Positions 6,775-15,211 of a DNA stretch of 17,501 nt are shown here, piece by piece. Source of the DNA: CAYLWW01 sp964387585 (lineage in GTDB: Bacteria; Pseudomonadota; Alphaproteobacteria; Rickettsiales; Midichloriaceae); the NCBI GenBank assembly GCA_964387585.1, contig CAYLWW010000032.1, forward strand, positions 1 to 17,501, read 5' to 3'. Positions within the stretch are counted from its first letter, which is position 1. Each line of letters opens with the position of its first letter. The position numbers were made by a program, and so were the translations under genes. The notes beneath the pieces are model-generated. The model was not told where the DNA came from. It saw only the letters and a list, made by a program, of their open reading frames with translations, and ran no database searches.

Positions 6775-8622
6775 ATGAAAAATTTTGATGTTATTGTAGT
6801 AGGTGGAGGCCATGCTGGATGCGAAGCTGCCACTGCTGCAGCACGAATAGGAGCTAAAACTTGCCTAATAACTCTTAGCTTTGATGGTATAGGAGCCATG
6901 TCTTGCAACCCATCGATAGGTGGAGTAGGAAAAGGAATTATAGTAAGAGAGATAGACGCTCTAGACGGAGTAATGGGTAAGGTTATAGATGAAGCTGGAA
7001 TACACTTTAAAATCCTTAATAAAAGTAAAGGGCCAGCTGTATGGGGGCCTAGAGCTCAAGCTGATAGGGAGATATATAAACAAGTGATGCAGCAGTTACT
7101 CGCCTCTTATAACAATCTAGAGTTGAAATTTGCTGAGATAATGGATATTATAGTCAACAATGACGGACAAGCTATAGGAGTAATTTGTAGCGAAGGAGAA
7201 ATATATGCAAAATCGATTGTCTTAACAACGGGAACTTTTTTGAATGGCCTAATTCATATAGGTGATCAAAGTGAAAAAGCAGGTAGATATGGCGAGCCAG
7301 CCAGCACTTTTTTAGCACAAAAATTACATAATTTAGGCTTAAGAATGGGGAGACTAAAAACTGGTACTCCACCACGTTTAAATGCTGATAGCATAAATTG
7401 GAATAAATTAGAAGAGCAAAAGGGAGATGATAGTCCAACTCCTTTTTCTTACTTGAATTCTGAAGTAAAGCAAAAACAAATCAGCTGCTATATAGCATAT
7501 ACTAATTCAATAACTCATGAGATTATAAATGATAGCTTACATCTTTCTCCTATGTATTCTGGAACAATTAAGAGTATTGGTCCGAGATATTGCCCGTCCA
7601 TAGAAGATAAAATTACCAGGTTCAAAGATAAAGATCGTCATCAAGTTTTTCTAGAGCCAGAAACTTTAAATTATGATGTCATATACCCTAATGGTATTTC
7701 CACTTCACTTCCTAAAATTGTTCAAGAGAAGTTGGTTAGGTCTATCACGGGCTTGGAAGAAGTGATTATAACTAGATTCGGATATGCAATAGAATATGAT
7801 TATGTTGATCCTACAGAATTGAACCCTACTTTGGAGCTAAAAAAAATAAAAGGGTTATATTTAGCAGGCCAAATTAACGGCACTACTGGATATGAAGAAG
7901 CTGCAGGACAAGGTATAATAGCCGGAGCTAATGCAGCTTTATCAATTATAGGGAAAGAACTAAAATTAAGTCGCGCAGAAGCTTATATAGGAGTAATGAT
8001 AGACGATTTGATTAAAAATGGAACTTCGGAACCTTATAGAATGATGACATCTAGAGCAGAGTTTAGAATATTTCTTAGACCCGATAATGCCGATATGAGA
8101 TTAACAAATAAAGGTATCGAAGTAGGGTTGGTTAAGGAAAAAAGAGCTGAAGCTTTTTCAATATTAAACGAGCAGCTAACGCTATCAATAAGAAAAATGA
8201 AAGATACTAATGTTACTCATAAAGTTTTAGAAGGCCTTGATTGTTTTATATTACAAAATGGGCAAGTAAAATCTCTTTATGAATTAAGTTCGCTAAATAA
8301 CGTAATAGATAATGATTTATTAATAAAAATTGATCCATCTTTGAAAGAATGCTCATCATCAATTTTAGAAAGGATTAAGATTGATAGTATGTATAGCAAT
8401 TACAATAAGCGCCATCAACGTGATTTAGAACTTCTAGCTTCTGATAGTAATAAAGAATTACCGCATGACCTAGATTATTCTAATATAAAATCGCTGTCTA
8501 CCGAAATAAGAAATAAATTACAACTAATTTCTCCTAAAAATTTGGCAGATTTAAAATCCATACAAGGCATTACTCCTTCAGCAATAATCGCCATTCAGCT
8601 TCATTTGAGGAAACATTATTAA
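6775..8622 (+). CDS. mnmG: MnmG (GidA), tRNA uridine-5-carboxymethylaminomethyl modification enzyme
   Basis: Together with the GTPase MnmE (not in this window), MnmG builds the (carboxymethyl)aminomethyl group at C5 of U34 in several tRNAs, using FAD, methylene-tetrahydrofolate and NADH. The FAD-binding loop VVGGGHAGCEAA is at residues 8-19. Family signatures follow: MSCNPSIGGVGKG (42-54, active-site Cys44), GPAVWGPRAQADR (86-98), RYGEPASTFL (171-180), MGRLKTGTPPRL (191-202) and GPRYCPSIEDK (269-279, second catalytic Cys273). Further on are FGYAIEYDYVDP and a GQINGTTGYEEAAGQG segment, and the C-terminal helical domain is complete. The 615 residues are normal. It is the first gene of the mnmG-rsmG-parA-parB run, and only two bases separate its stop from the rsmG start. 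This gene order is conserved in many bacteria. Confidence 0.97.
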   Translation: MKNFDVIVVGGGHAGCEAATAAARIGAKTCLITLSFDGIGAMSCNPSIGGVGKGIIVREIDALDGVMGKVIDEAGIHFKILNKSKGPAVWGPRAQADREIYKQVMQQLLASYNNLELKFAEIMDIIVNNDGQAIGVICSEGEIYAKSIVLTTGTFLNGLIHIGDQSEKAGRYGEPASTFLAQKLHNLGLRMGRLKTGTPPRLNADSINWNKLEEQKGDDSPTPFSYLNSEVKQKQISCYIAYTNSITHEIINDSLHLSPMYSGTIKSIGPRYCPSIEDKITRFKDKDRHQVFLEPETLNYDVIYPNGISTSLPKIVQEKLVRSITGLEEVIITRFGYAIEYDYVDPTELNPTLELKKIKGLYLAGQINGTTGYEEAAGQGIIAGANAALSIIGKELKLSRAEAYIGVMIDDLIKNGTSEPYRMMTSRAEFRIFLRPDNADMRLTNKGIEVGLVKEKRAEAFSILNEQLTLSIRKMKDTNVTHKVLEGLDCFILQNGQVKSLYELSSLNNVIDNDLLIKIDPSLKECSSSILERIKIDSMYSNYNKRHQRDLELLASDSNKELPHDLDYSNIKSLSTEIRNKLQLISPKNLADLKSIQGITPSAIIAIQLHLRKHY

Positions 8623-8624
8623 AT

Positions 8625-9254
8625 ATGAGCTATAAAAACTTAGTAAGAGACAATGTTTCACGTGAAACATTGTCTCTTATCTGCGAATACGTACAGTTGT
8701 TAAAAAAGTGGAATAAGAAGATTCCATTAATTTCTAAATTAGCTTCAGAAGAAATAATATATAAACATATATTAAGTTGCTTAGAATTAAAGGAAATAAT
8801 AAAAAACAAAGAAAATTCTATAATAGATATAGGAAGTGGGAATGGATTACCAGGAATCATATTAGCTATTTTAGGTTACACCAACTGCACTTTAGTAGAG
8901 ATCAATCATAAAAAAAGTATTTTTTTAAAAGAGTTGAAAAAATACTTAAAAATTAAAGTTCATATATTAAATGAAGACATAAAAAATTTCCAACAAGATG
9001 CAATTGATTATATAATTTTAAAAGCAGTAGGTAATATTGAGCGATCTTTAGAACTCTCTTTCCATATAGTAAGTCCAACTACAGAAATTTTGCTTTACAA
9101 AAATCAAGAAAATGTTAATTACGAAATAGAGCAGGCTTTTAAAAAATGGAGCTTCGATTGGGAAATAAAAGAAAAATACCAAGAAAATTTCCCAATAGTA
9201 TTACATATCAAAAATTTGTCTTTAAGAAAAAATGAAAATCATATCGTTATCTAA
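8625..9254 (+). CDS. rsmG: RsmG (GidB), 16S rRNA m7G527 methyltransferase
   Basis: RsmG methylates N7 of G527 in 16S rRNA with S-adenosylmethionine; loss is linked to low-level streptomycin resistance in other bacteria. The N-terminal VRDNVSRETL motif (7-16), LLKKWNKKIPLISK (25-38) and the SAM-binding IIDIGSGNGLPGI (66-78) followed by VEINHKK (91-97) identify it. At 209 residues it is of normal length. In the usual WNKxxNLxS segment the Asn is replaced by Pro34. Its start follows mnmG by two bases, and its last 23 bases overlap parA in another frame, so translation of the two is probably coupled. Codons 7-19 lie within a 36-bp perfect DNA palindrome holding parS, so this part of the protein is constrained by DNA function. 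Confidence 0.94.
   Translation: MSYKNLVRDNVSRETLSLICEYVQLLKKWNKKIPLISKLASEEIIYKHILSCLELKEIIKNKENSIIDIGSGNGLPGIILAILGYTNCTLVEINHKKSIFLKELKKYLKIKVHILNEDIKNFQQDAIDYIILKAVGNIERSLELSFHIVSPTTEILLYKNQENVNYEIEQAFKKWSFDWEIKEKYQENFPIVLHIKNLSLRKNENHIVI
8644..8679. promoter_or_regulatory. parS: parS centromere site inside rsmG, in a 36-bp perfect palindrome
   Basis: The 16-bp core TGTTTCACGTGAAACA at 8654-8669 equals the canonical bacterial parS sequence bound by ParB. The symmetry does not stop at the core: all 18 base pairs on each side of the centre (8661/8662) are complementary, from 8644 to 8679. The site lies within codons 7-19 of rsmG and about 550 bases upstream of parA, and parB is also adjacent. 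ParB should load here, spread, and be moved by ParA. Confidence 0.95.
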
Positions 9255-9996
9255 TCAGAAAGGAGGAGTAGGAAAAACAACTACAGCAGTGAATTTAGCC
9301 ACAGCAGTAGCGATATCGGGTAGAAAAGTGTTATTAGTAGATCTAGATTCTCAAGGCAATGCTAGTACAAGCTTAGGATTGGGGGTAAATAAAAGAAGTA
9401 TAAATATATATGATGTGTTTATAGGCAAGGCCGAAATTAACTCAGCTGTTATAGTTACAGATATCCCTAATCTAGACATTATTACTTCTATAGTAGATTT
9501 AGCAAGTATAGATAAAAAACTAATTGGTGTTGCTCAAAAAGAATTAATATTAAAACAACAATTGAGTAAACTAAATATTAAATACGATTTTATATTTATA
9601 GATTGCGGTCCTTCATTAGGTTTACTGACTATTAACGCATTATCTAGTTCTCACTCTGTTATAATTCCTTTACAATGTGAATTTTTAGCAATGGAAGGAC
9701 TAGCTTATCTTTTAGGAACTTTAAAACTTATTCAAAATACGATAAATAAAAATTTACACATAGAAGGGATAGTCCTTACTATGTATGATAAAAGGAATAA
9801 ACTTTGTGTACAAGTAGAAGAAGAAGTTAGGAAAGAATTTAAAAATTTAGTATATAATACTACTATACCTAGAAATATTAAATTATCTGAGTCTCCTTCT
9901 CATGGTAAACCAGCAATAATGTATGATACGAAATGCTCAGGATCAATATCTTATCTTATGCTAGCACAAGAATTTATTAATAAAAATCTTGATTAG
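9232..9996 (+). CDS. parA: ParA/Soj chromosome-partitioning ATPase
   Basis: This Walker-type ATPase dimerises with ATP, coats the nucleoid, and is released by ParB-parS complexes so that the replicated origin region is moved apart. The deviant Walker A box KGGVGKTTT is at residues 10-18 with the signature Lys10, and the A' segment LLVDLDSQGNAST is at 34-46. The Walker B segment IFIDCGPSLGLLT is at 121-133 (Asp124); here CGP replaces the commoner CPP. At 254 residues it is of the short chromosomal type, lacking the N-terminal DNA-binding domain of plasmid ParAs. The ATG lies 23 bases inside the end of rsmG, suggesting coupled translation. parB follows after 89 bases. Confidence 0.96.
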   Translation: MKIISLSNQKGGVGKTTTAVNLATAVAISGRKVLLVDLDSQGNASTSLGLGVNKRSINIYDVFIGKAEINSAVIVTDIPNLDIITSIVDLASIDKKLIGVAQKELILKQQLSKLNIKYDFIFIDCGPSLGLLTINALSSSHSVIIPLQCEFLAMEGLAYLLGTLKLIQNTINKNLHIEGIVLTMYDKRNKLCVQVEEEVRKEFKNLVYNTTIPRNIKLSESPSHGKPAIMYDTKCSGSISYLMLAQEFINKNLD

Positions 9997-10085
9997 TATC
10001 ATTATTATACTAAAGTAAAAAACAATCTTCTTTTCTAAAATTCAATTATAAGAATTAATATATAAAACAAGCGTATAATTTAAAA

Positions 10086-10997
10086 ATGAATACTAAAAAC
10101 AGTAATAATGATAAAAAAGCATTAGGTAGAGGGTTGTCAGATTTAATCTCTGAAGCAACAGTAAATTTTGTTAATAAACAAAACAAACAAGAAAATGATG
10201 TTATCAAATTAACTTTGAATAAAATAGTATTCAACCCACAACAACCTAGGAAAAATATAGATCATTATGAATTGGAAGATCTTACTTCTTCTATAAAAGA
10301 ACATGGGATATTACAGCCTATACTCGTTAGAGAAGTGGAAGATAATCTTTATCAAATTATCGCAGGTGAAAGAAGGTATCATGCTGCTAAAAAAGCCGGA
10401 TTACAAGAAATTCCAGTGATTATAAAAAACCTAAATGAGTGTGATTCATTAGAAGTAGCTATAGTAGAAAATGTTCAAAGACAAGATTTATCAGCTCTAG
10501 AAGAAGCTAATGCTTATAAGAAATTATTAGATGCGCACGGTCATACTCAAGAGACTCTAGCAAAAAAATTAGGTAAGAGTAGAAGTTATATAGCTAATAC
10601 AATAAGATTAACAAAACTACCTGAAAGTGTAAAAGAATTATTGAATCAAAACAAATTAACTGCAGGGCACGCCAGAGCCATATTAAATAGCGAAGATCCA
10701 ATAGAATTATCTCGTACTATAATAGAAAATAACTTAAGTGTTAGAGATACAGAAAGACTTATAAAAAGGATCAATAATAAAGACAATCCAAACAATAATT
10801 CAAGTAAGGAAAAAAACAAAGTTCCTGTAGGGGAAGATGCGGAGTTGATTAATTTAGAAAATAAGTTAACAACAGAGCTAAAAATGAAGGTAAAAATAAA
10901 AAATCATGATGCGGGATGCAAGGTGACAATCACATGCAAAGATTTAGATGATTTTGATCTTATTATAGCTAAGTTAAATAACAACAACTTATTTTAG
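10086..10997 (+). CDS. parB: ParB/Spo0J, parS-binding CTPase
   Basis: ParB binds parS, then uses CTP to close as a sliding clamp and spread along DNA, forming the partition complex and stimulating ParA. The N-terminal ParA-interacting motif KALGRGLSDLI is at residues 11-21. The CTP-binding domain has NPQQPRK (50-56), HGILQPILVR (73-82) and GERRYHAAKKAG (94-105), with ENVQRQDLSALEEA at 128-141. The helix-turn-helix covers about 154-178 (TQETLAKKLGKSRSYIA). A Lys/Asn-rich linker (230-245) precedes the C-terminal dimerisation domain. The 303 residues are normal. A TATAAT-like box ends only six bases before the ATG, too close to be a usual promoter, so co-transcription with parA is more likely. 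Its target site is in rsmG. Confidence 0.96.
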   Translation: MNTKNSNNDKKALGRGLSDLISEATVNFVNKQNKQENDVIKLTLNKIVFNPQQPRKNIDHYELEDLTSSIKEHGILQPILVREVEDNLYQIIAGERRYHAAKKAGLQEIPVIIKNLNECDSLEVAIVENVQRQDLSALEEANAYKKLLDAHGHTQETLAKKLGKSRSYIANTIRLTKLPESVKELLNQNKLTAGHARAILNSEDPIELSRTIIENNLSVRDTERLIKRINNKDNPNNNSSKEKNKVPVGEDAELINLENKLTTELKMKVKIKNHDAGCKVTITCKDLDDFDLIIAKLNNNNLF

Positions 10998-11118
10998 TAA
11001 AATATAGCTAAATCTAGGCGAAAATTTACCGCTATAAATTTTAATAAATTTATAAAGATAAAAAACAACAAAAGTAAATTAATTTAAATTACAAATACTT
11101 ATACTTCAAATAGAACTT

Positions 11119-14100
11119 ATGCTTAATTATAATTTAAGCTTTATTGATCTTTATACAATAGAAGGTTTGATTAAGGTAAATTCTATATTCATGCAATTTC
11201 TTCAATCTCATGATGTTTTATTATTTGAAGAATTAAATAGGGTTCAACTTAATAAAGAAAAAGCACTATTGTTTAGTGATGAAGAGTCAGCTTTGCTTAT
11301 CAGTATAGCTCCAATACTAGAAAAATTTATTATAGACTTATTCAAAATTAATGATTCAGTTTTAGTTTATCAAAATTCTTATAATAACTTACAACCTTTA
11401 TTTAAATGTAAAAAACTATTTATTAATAAAAGAATAGCAAAATTAAACAGTAAAATAGAAGAAGAAATATGTTTAATATATGAACAATTAAATGACTTAG
11501 GATTTCAAAAATTACCTTACTTAGAAAAAGTTGATAAAATAGAAGTTATAGAATTTGAAATAGAATTTGCTAATAAGGTATTGCAATGGGAAGAGGAAGA
11601 AAATGAGCATAAATTAAAGATAGCAGAAAATTATGCTATTTGGGCGACTTTTAGTCAAGAAGGGCAAAAAATTCATAAGGATGGAATATTATTTAAGTTA
11701 GTAAAAAAATTAGATTTTGATAATTTAATAGCTGATATAAAATATAATGATAATGATCATAAAACAATAAGTTTAGCAGAAGCAAAACAAAGACATAGGG
11801 ATGGTTTTAAACTTAATGATGATGGTATTTCACGTGAATACTTACTTAATGAATCTCATTATTGTATTTACTGTCATAATCGTGGTAAGGACTCTTGCTC
11901 AAAAGGAATAATCGATAAACAAAGTAAATTACCTAGCAAAAACCCTTTAGGGGTAGAGCTTTCAGGATGCCCGTTAAAAGAAAAAATATCTGAAATGAAT
12001 TTGCTTAGCAGCAAAGGATATATTATAGGAGCATTAGCAGTTGCAATAGTGGATAATCCTATGTTAGCTGCTACAGGTCACAGAATATGTAATGAATGCA
12101 TGCGATCATGTATTTATCAAAAACAACAACCAGTCAATATTCCTGCTTTAGAAACTAAGGTTTTAGATGAAGTATTAAACTTGCCCTGGGGATTTGAAAT
12201 TTACAGTTTACTAACTAGATGGAATCCATTGAATATCAACAACTTACTACCAAAAAGTAATAATGGTCATAAAGTATTAGTAGTTGGACTAGGTCCAGCA
12301 GGATTTACCTTGTCTCATTACCTAATTAATGAAGGATTTACTGTTGTTGCTATAGATGGATTAAAGATAGAAAAGCTCCCTCATAACTTATCAGGAGTAG
12401 ATATCGATGGTAATAAGGTAAAGTTTCAGCCTATAAAAGACATTAAAGAGATTAAGGAAAATTTAGAAGATATGCCTTCTTATGGGTTTGGCGGAGTTAT
12501 GGAATATGGTATCACTGTTCGTTGGGATAAAAATTACTTAAAGGTAATAAGGTTATTATTAGAAAGAAGAAGTAATTTTCGAATGTATGGTGGAATTCGC
12601 TTTGGAAGTAATATAACTTATAATGATGCTAAAGAATTAGGGTTCGATCATATAGCTTTAGCAATAGGAGCTGGTAAGCCTAGAATACCTGATATACCTA
12701 ACGCTTTAGTGAAAGGAGTCAAAACTGCTTCTGATTTTTTAATGAATCTACAATTAGGAAGAGCTAATTTAAATAATAGCTTATCAAATTTGCAAATCAG
12801 ATTACCAATAGTAATAATTGGAGCTGGATTGACTGCAATTGATTCAGCAACAGAAAGCCTAGCTTATTATAAAGAACAAGCAATCAACTTTGTTAAAAGA
12901 TATAGAGTTGTAGGGAATAGTTTTATAGATGAGCTAAACGATGCAGAAAAAAACATAGCTATGGAATTAATTGATCATGGAAAACAACTTGAAAAGGCAG
13001 ATTTAAAAAAACAGCATGAATTACTGAAGGCTTGGGGTGGAGTTACTGTAATATATAGGCAAAAACTTATTGATTCTCCAAGCTATAGGTTGAATTATGA
13101 AGAATTGCAAAAAGGATTTGAAGAAGGGATCAATTTTATTGAAAATGCTATACCTAAATCATTAGCAGTAGATGAATCGGATTGCTGTATAGGTTTAAAT
13201 TATCAAAATTTAATTAACGGGAATCACATCTTTATTTCGGCCCGTACTATAATTATAGCTATAGGTACAGAAGCTAATACTACTTTGGCAAAAGAATATC
13301 CTGAATTATTTGCTTTAAATCAACGATATTTCCAATTAGTTGATAATGAAGGTAAAGAAATAAAAAATATCGCTGATTCATCTAATAATATTGATCAATT
13401 TTTTATATTAAAGACAAAAGGAGAAAATAATAATTCTAATTCAAATAATGAAAAAGAAATAAGTAGCTCACTAAGCATAAGTTGTTTAGGAGACGCCCAT
13501 CCTGCATATTCTGGAAGCGTTGTAAAAGCTATGGCTAGTGCTAAAAATGGATATAAAGTAATAGCTAAAATTATTAAGGAAGAAAAGGAAAACGTTAATC
13601 CAGAATCATTACAAGATCATTACATAAATAAATTTTTTAATAATTTAAACCATTTATTAATAGCAAAAGTAGTAAAAGTTGAGAGATTAAACCCTAAAGT
13701 CATAGAAATCTCTGTATTTTCTCCTATAGCTGCGAAAAACTTTCATCCAGGACAATTCTTTCGGTTGCAGAATTACTTAGATGTATATAATAGCAGTAAT
13801 AATAGCCTCCTTATGGAAGAATTAGCTTTAACTGGAGCTAATGTTGATAAAGAAAGCGGTATCATAAGTTTTATAATATTGGAGATTGGAGCTTCTTCTA
13901 AAATATGCAGCTTGCTTAAAGTAGATGAGCAGGTTGTATTAATGGGGCCTACAGGTACTCCTACTGAAATTCCTGAACAAGAAACCGTAATGCTTATTGG
14001 TGGTGGAGTAGGAAATGCGGTCCTTTTTTCTATAGGAAAAGCTATGAAAGATAAGGGGTGTAAGATATTATATTTTGCAGGATACCGAGAAAGTTCTGAT

Positions 14101-14616
14101 AGATTCAAAGAAACAGAGATAGAGAAATCAGCAGATATAGTAGTATGGTGTTGTGATAAGGAGAAATTGAGTAAAAATAGAATGCAAGATTTAAGCATTA
14201 AAGGTAATATGATAGAGGCAATTGAATATTATGGTGAACTAAGCAATGATACAAGTATAAGTAGTTTAATACCTTTAAATAAAATAGATAGAGTGCTAAC
14301 AATAGGCTCAGACAGTATGATGCAAGCTGTAGCATATGCAAGGCACAATAAGCTAGCAAAATACTTTAAGAATAACCACATAGCTATATCCTCAATCAAT
14401 TCTCCTATGCAGTGCATGATGAAAGAGATATGCGCTAAATGTTTACAACGCCATTATGATCCAATAACAAAAGAAGAGAAGTATATTTATAGCTGTTTTA
14501 ATCAAGATCAAGATTCGGATAAGGTTGATTATAAACACTTATCCTCTAGGTTAGGACAAAACTCGGTTCTAGAAAAATTGACAAATAAATGGTTAAAGTG
14601 TACTACAAATCTGTAA
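11119..14616 (+). CDS. Large fused NfnAB-like flavo-iron-sulfur oxidoreductase
   Basis: Several domains are fused in 1165 residues. Residues 1-245 are a mostly helical, acidic region that I cannot assign. A cysteine-rich Fe-S domain like that of glutamate synthase small subunit and NfnB follows, with Cys249, 252, 260, 284, 324, 327 and 331 (CNECMRSC at 324-331). Next is a two-Rossmann GltD-like unit: FAD loop VVGLGPAG (388-395), AIGAGKPRIP (515-524), and pyridine-nucleotide loop VIIGAGLTAIDSA (565-577). An Asn/Ser-rich insert lies at 767-777. The last part resembles NfnA/PyrK ferredoxin-NADP reductase-like subunits: FHPGQFFRLQ (875-884), MGPTGTPTEIP (942-952), LIGGGVGNAVL (959-969), and a C-terminal [2Fe-2S] set Cys1099, 1105, 1108 and 1126. 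This gives the parts for electron transfer between NAD(H), NADP(H) and perhaps ferredoxin. The substrate is unknown; sulfide- or glutamate-synthase-like roles are alternatives. No membrane segments are seen. Confidence 0.8.
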   Translation: MLNYNLSFIDLYTIEGLIKVNSIFMQFLQSHDVLLFEELNRVQLNKEKALLFSDEESALLISIAPILEKFIIDLFKINDSVLVYQNSYNNLQPLFKCKKLFINKRIAKLNSKIEEEICLIYEQLNDLGFQKLPYLEKVDKIEVIEFEIEFANKVLQWEEEENEHKLKIAENYAIWATFSQEGQKIHKDGILFKLVKKLDFDNLIADIKYNDNDHKTISLAEAKQRHRDGFKLNDDGISREYLLNESHYCIYCHNRGKDSCSKGIIDKQSKLPSKNPLGVELSGCPLKEKISEMNLLSSKGYIIGALAVAIVDNPMLAATGHRICNECMRSCIYQKQQPVNIPALETKVLDEVLNLPWGFEIYSLLTRWNPLNINNLLPKSNNGHKVLVVGLGPAGFTLSHYLINEGFTVVAIDGLKIEKLPHNLSGVDIDGNKVKFQPIKDIKEIKENLEDMPSYGFGGVMEYGITVRWDKNYLKVIRLLLERRSNFRMYGGIRFGSNITYNDAKELGFDHIALAIGAGKPRIPDIPNALVKGVKTASDFLMNLQLGRANLNNSLSNLQIRLPIVIIGAGLTAIDSATESLAYYKEQAINFVKRYRVVGNSFIDELNDAEKNIAMELIDHGKQLEKADLKKQHELLKAWGGVTVIYRQKLIDSPSYRLNYEELQKGFEEGINFIENAIPKSLAVDESDCCIGLNYQNLINGNHIFISARTIIIAIGTEANTTLAKEYPELFALNQRYFQLVDNEGKEIKNIADSSNNIDQFFILKTKGENNNSNSNNEKEISSSLSISCLGDAHPAYSGSVVKAMASAKNGYKVIAKIIKEEKENVNPESLQDHYINKFFNNLNHLLIAKVVKVERLNPKVIEISVFSPIAAKNFHPGQFFRLQNYLDVYNSSNNSLLMEELALTGANVDKESGIISFIILEIGASSKICSLLKVDEQVVLMGPTGTPTEIPEQETVMLIGGGVGNAVLFSIGKAMKDKGCKILYFAGYRESSDRFKETEIEKSADIVVWCCDKEKLSKNRMQDLSIKGNMIEAIEYYGELSNDTSISSLIPLNKIDRVLTIGSDSMMQAVAYARHNKLAKYFKNNHIAISSINSPMQCMMKEICAKCLQRHYDPITKEEKYIYSCFNQDQDSDKVDYKHLSSRLGQNSVLEKLTNKWLKCTTNL
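11826..11841. promoter_or_regulatory. parS-like sequence inside the oxidoreductase gene
   Basis: TATTTCACGTGAATAC matches the parS consensus at 12 of 16 positions, including the central TTTCACGTGAA. Its strictly palindromic core is ten bases (TTCACGTGAA). It lies about 3.2 kb from the perfect site and could be a secondary ParB site, but degenerate matches do occur by chance and the imperfect flanks would weaken binding. Confidence 0.3.
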
Positions 14617-14696
14617 CTTTAAATTACATTTTAGTTACTGAAGTTTTTAGTAAATTTTAAAATAAGCGATAACAAATAAATTTAATAAAAAGCACT

Positions 14697-15029
14697 ATGA
14701 ATGAAATCCATAATCAAATACATAAAGATATATCCGAAAATGATGTTATACTTTTTATGAAAGGCAATGCTGAAGTTCCTCAATGTGGCTTTTCAGGGAT
14801 AGTAGTACAAATCCTTAATAAATTAAACATAACATTTAAAGCGGTCGATGTATTACAAGATGCAGAAATAAGACAAGCTATAAAAGAATACAGTAATTGG
14901 CCTACTATACCTCAATTATATATAAAAGGTGAGTTTATAGGGGGATCAGATATAGTGCGTGAGATTTATTCAAATGGTGAGTTGTTTAATATATTAGACT
15001 CCAAAAATATAAAGTATAATAAAAATTAA
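14697..15029 (+). CDS. grxD: Monothiol CGFS glutaredoxin (Grx4/GrxD type)
   Basis: This is a small cytoplasmic protein of 110 residues, the normal size for single-domain CGFS glutaredoxins. Such proteins bind a [2Fe-2S] cluster at a dimer interface with glutathione and pass it to target proteins, rather than acting as dithiol reductants. Visible features are MKGNAEVPQCGFSG (21-34) with the cluster-ligand Cys30, the glutathione-binding WPTIPQLYIKGEFIGGSDI segment, and a C-terminal helix. The family usually has KGTPxxPxCGFS; here NAE replaces TPx. It begins 80 bases after the Fe-S-rich oxidoreductase on the same strand, a location in keeping with Fe-S supply, although no direct partnership is shown. 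Confidence 0.94.
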   Translation: MNEIHNQIHKDISENDVILFMKGNAEVPQCGFSGIVVQILNKLNITFKAVDVLQDAEIRQAIKEYSNWPTIPQLYIKGEFIGGSDIVREIYSNGELFNILDSKNIKYNKN

Positions 15030-15211
15030 CTTATTAACTTTCTAATAAAAGAATCGGGAAAACATTTCAAAATAGGAAGTAACAAAATTTATTATAAAAA
15101 TAATATAAAGCTAGTATACGGCGCATTATTTTTACTTACTTAGTTTACTAATTTGAATGAATTATCATTTGATAACGAAGAGTATAAGTTTTAAAGGTAG
15201 TATTTTTAGGT

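Noticed and set aside
8630..8860. Minus-strand open frame containing DNVSRETLS, like RsmG
   Set aside because: The resemblance is an automatic result of the palindromic parS; the rest of the frame is unlike RsmG, so it is a shadow.
11033..11056. A/T-only inverted repeat after parB as a terminator
   Set aside because: The stem is entirely A/T and not followed by a T-run, so it would be too unstable to terminate.
13773..14198. 141-codon minus-strand open frame inside the oxidoreductase gene
   Set aside because: It lies wholly within a well-supported gene and has serine/isoleucine-rich composition typical of an antisense shadow.
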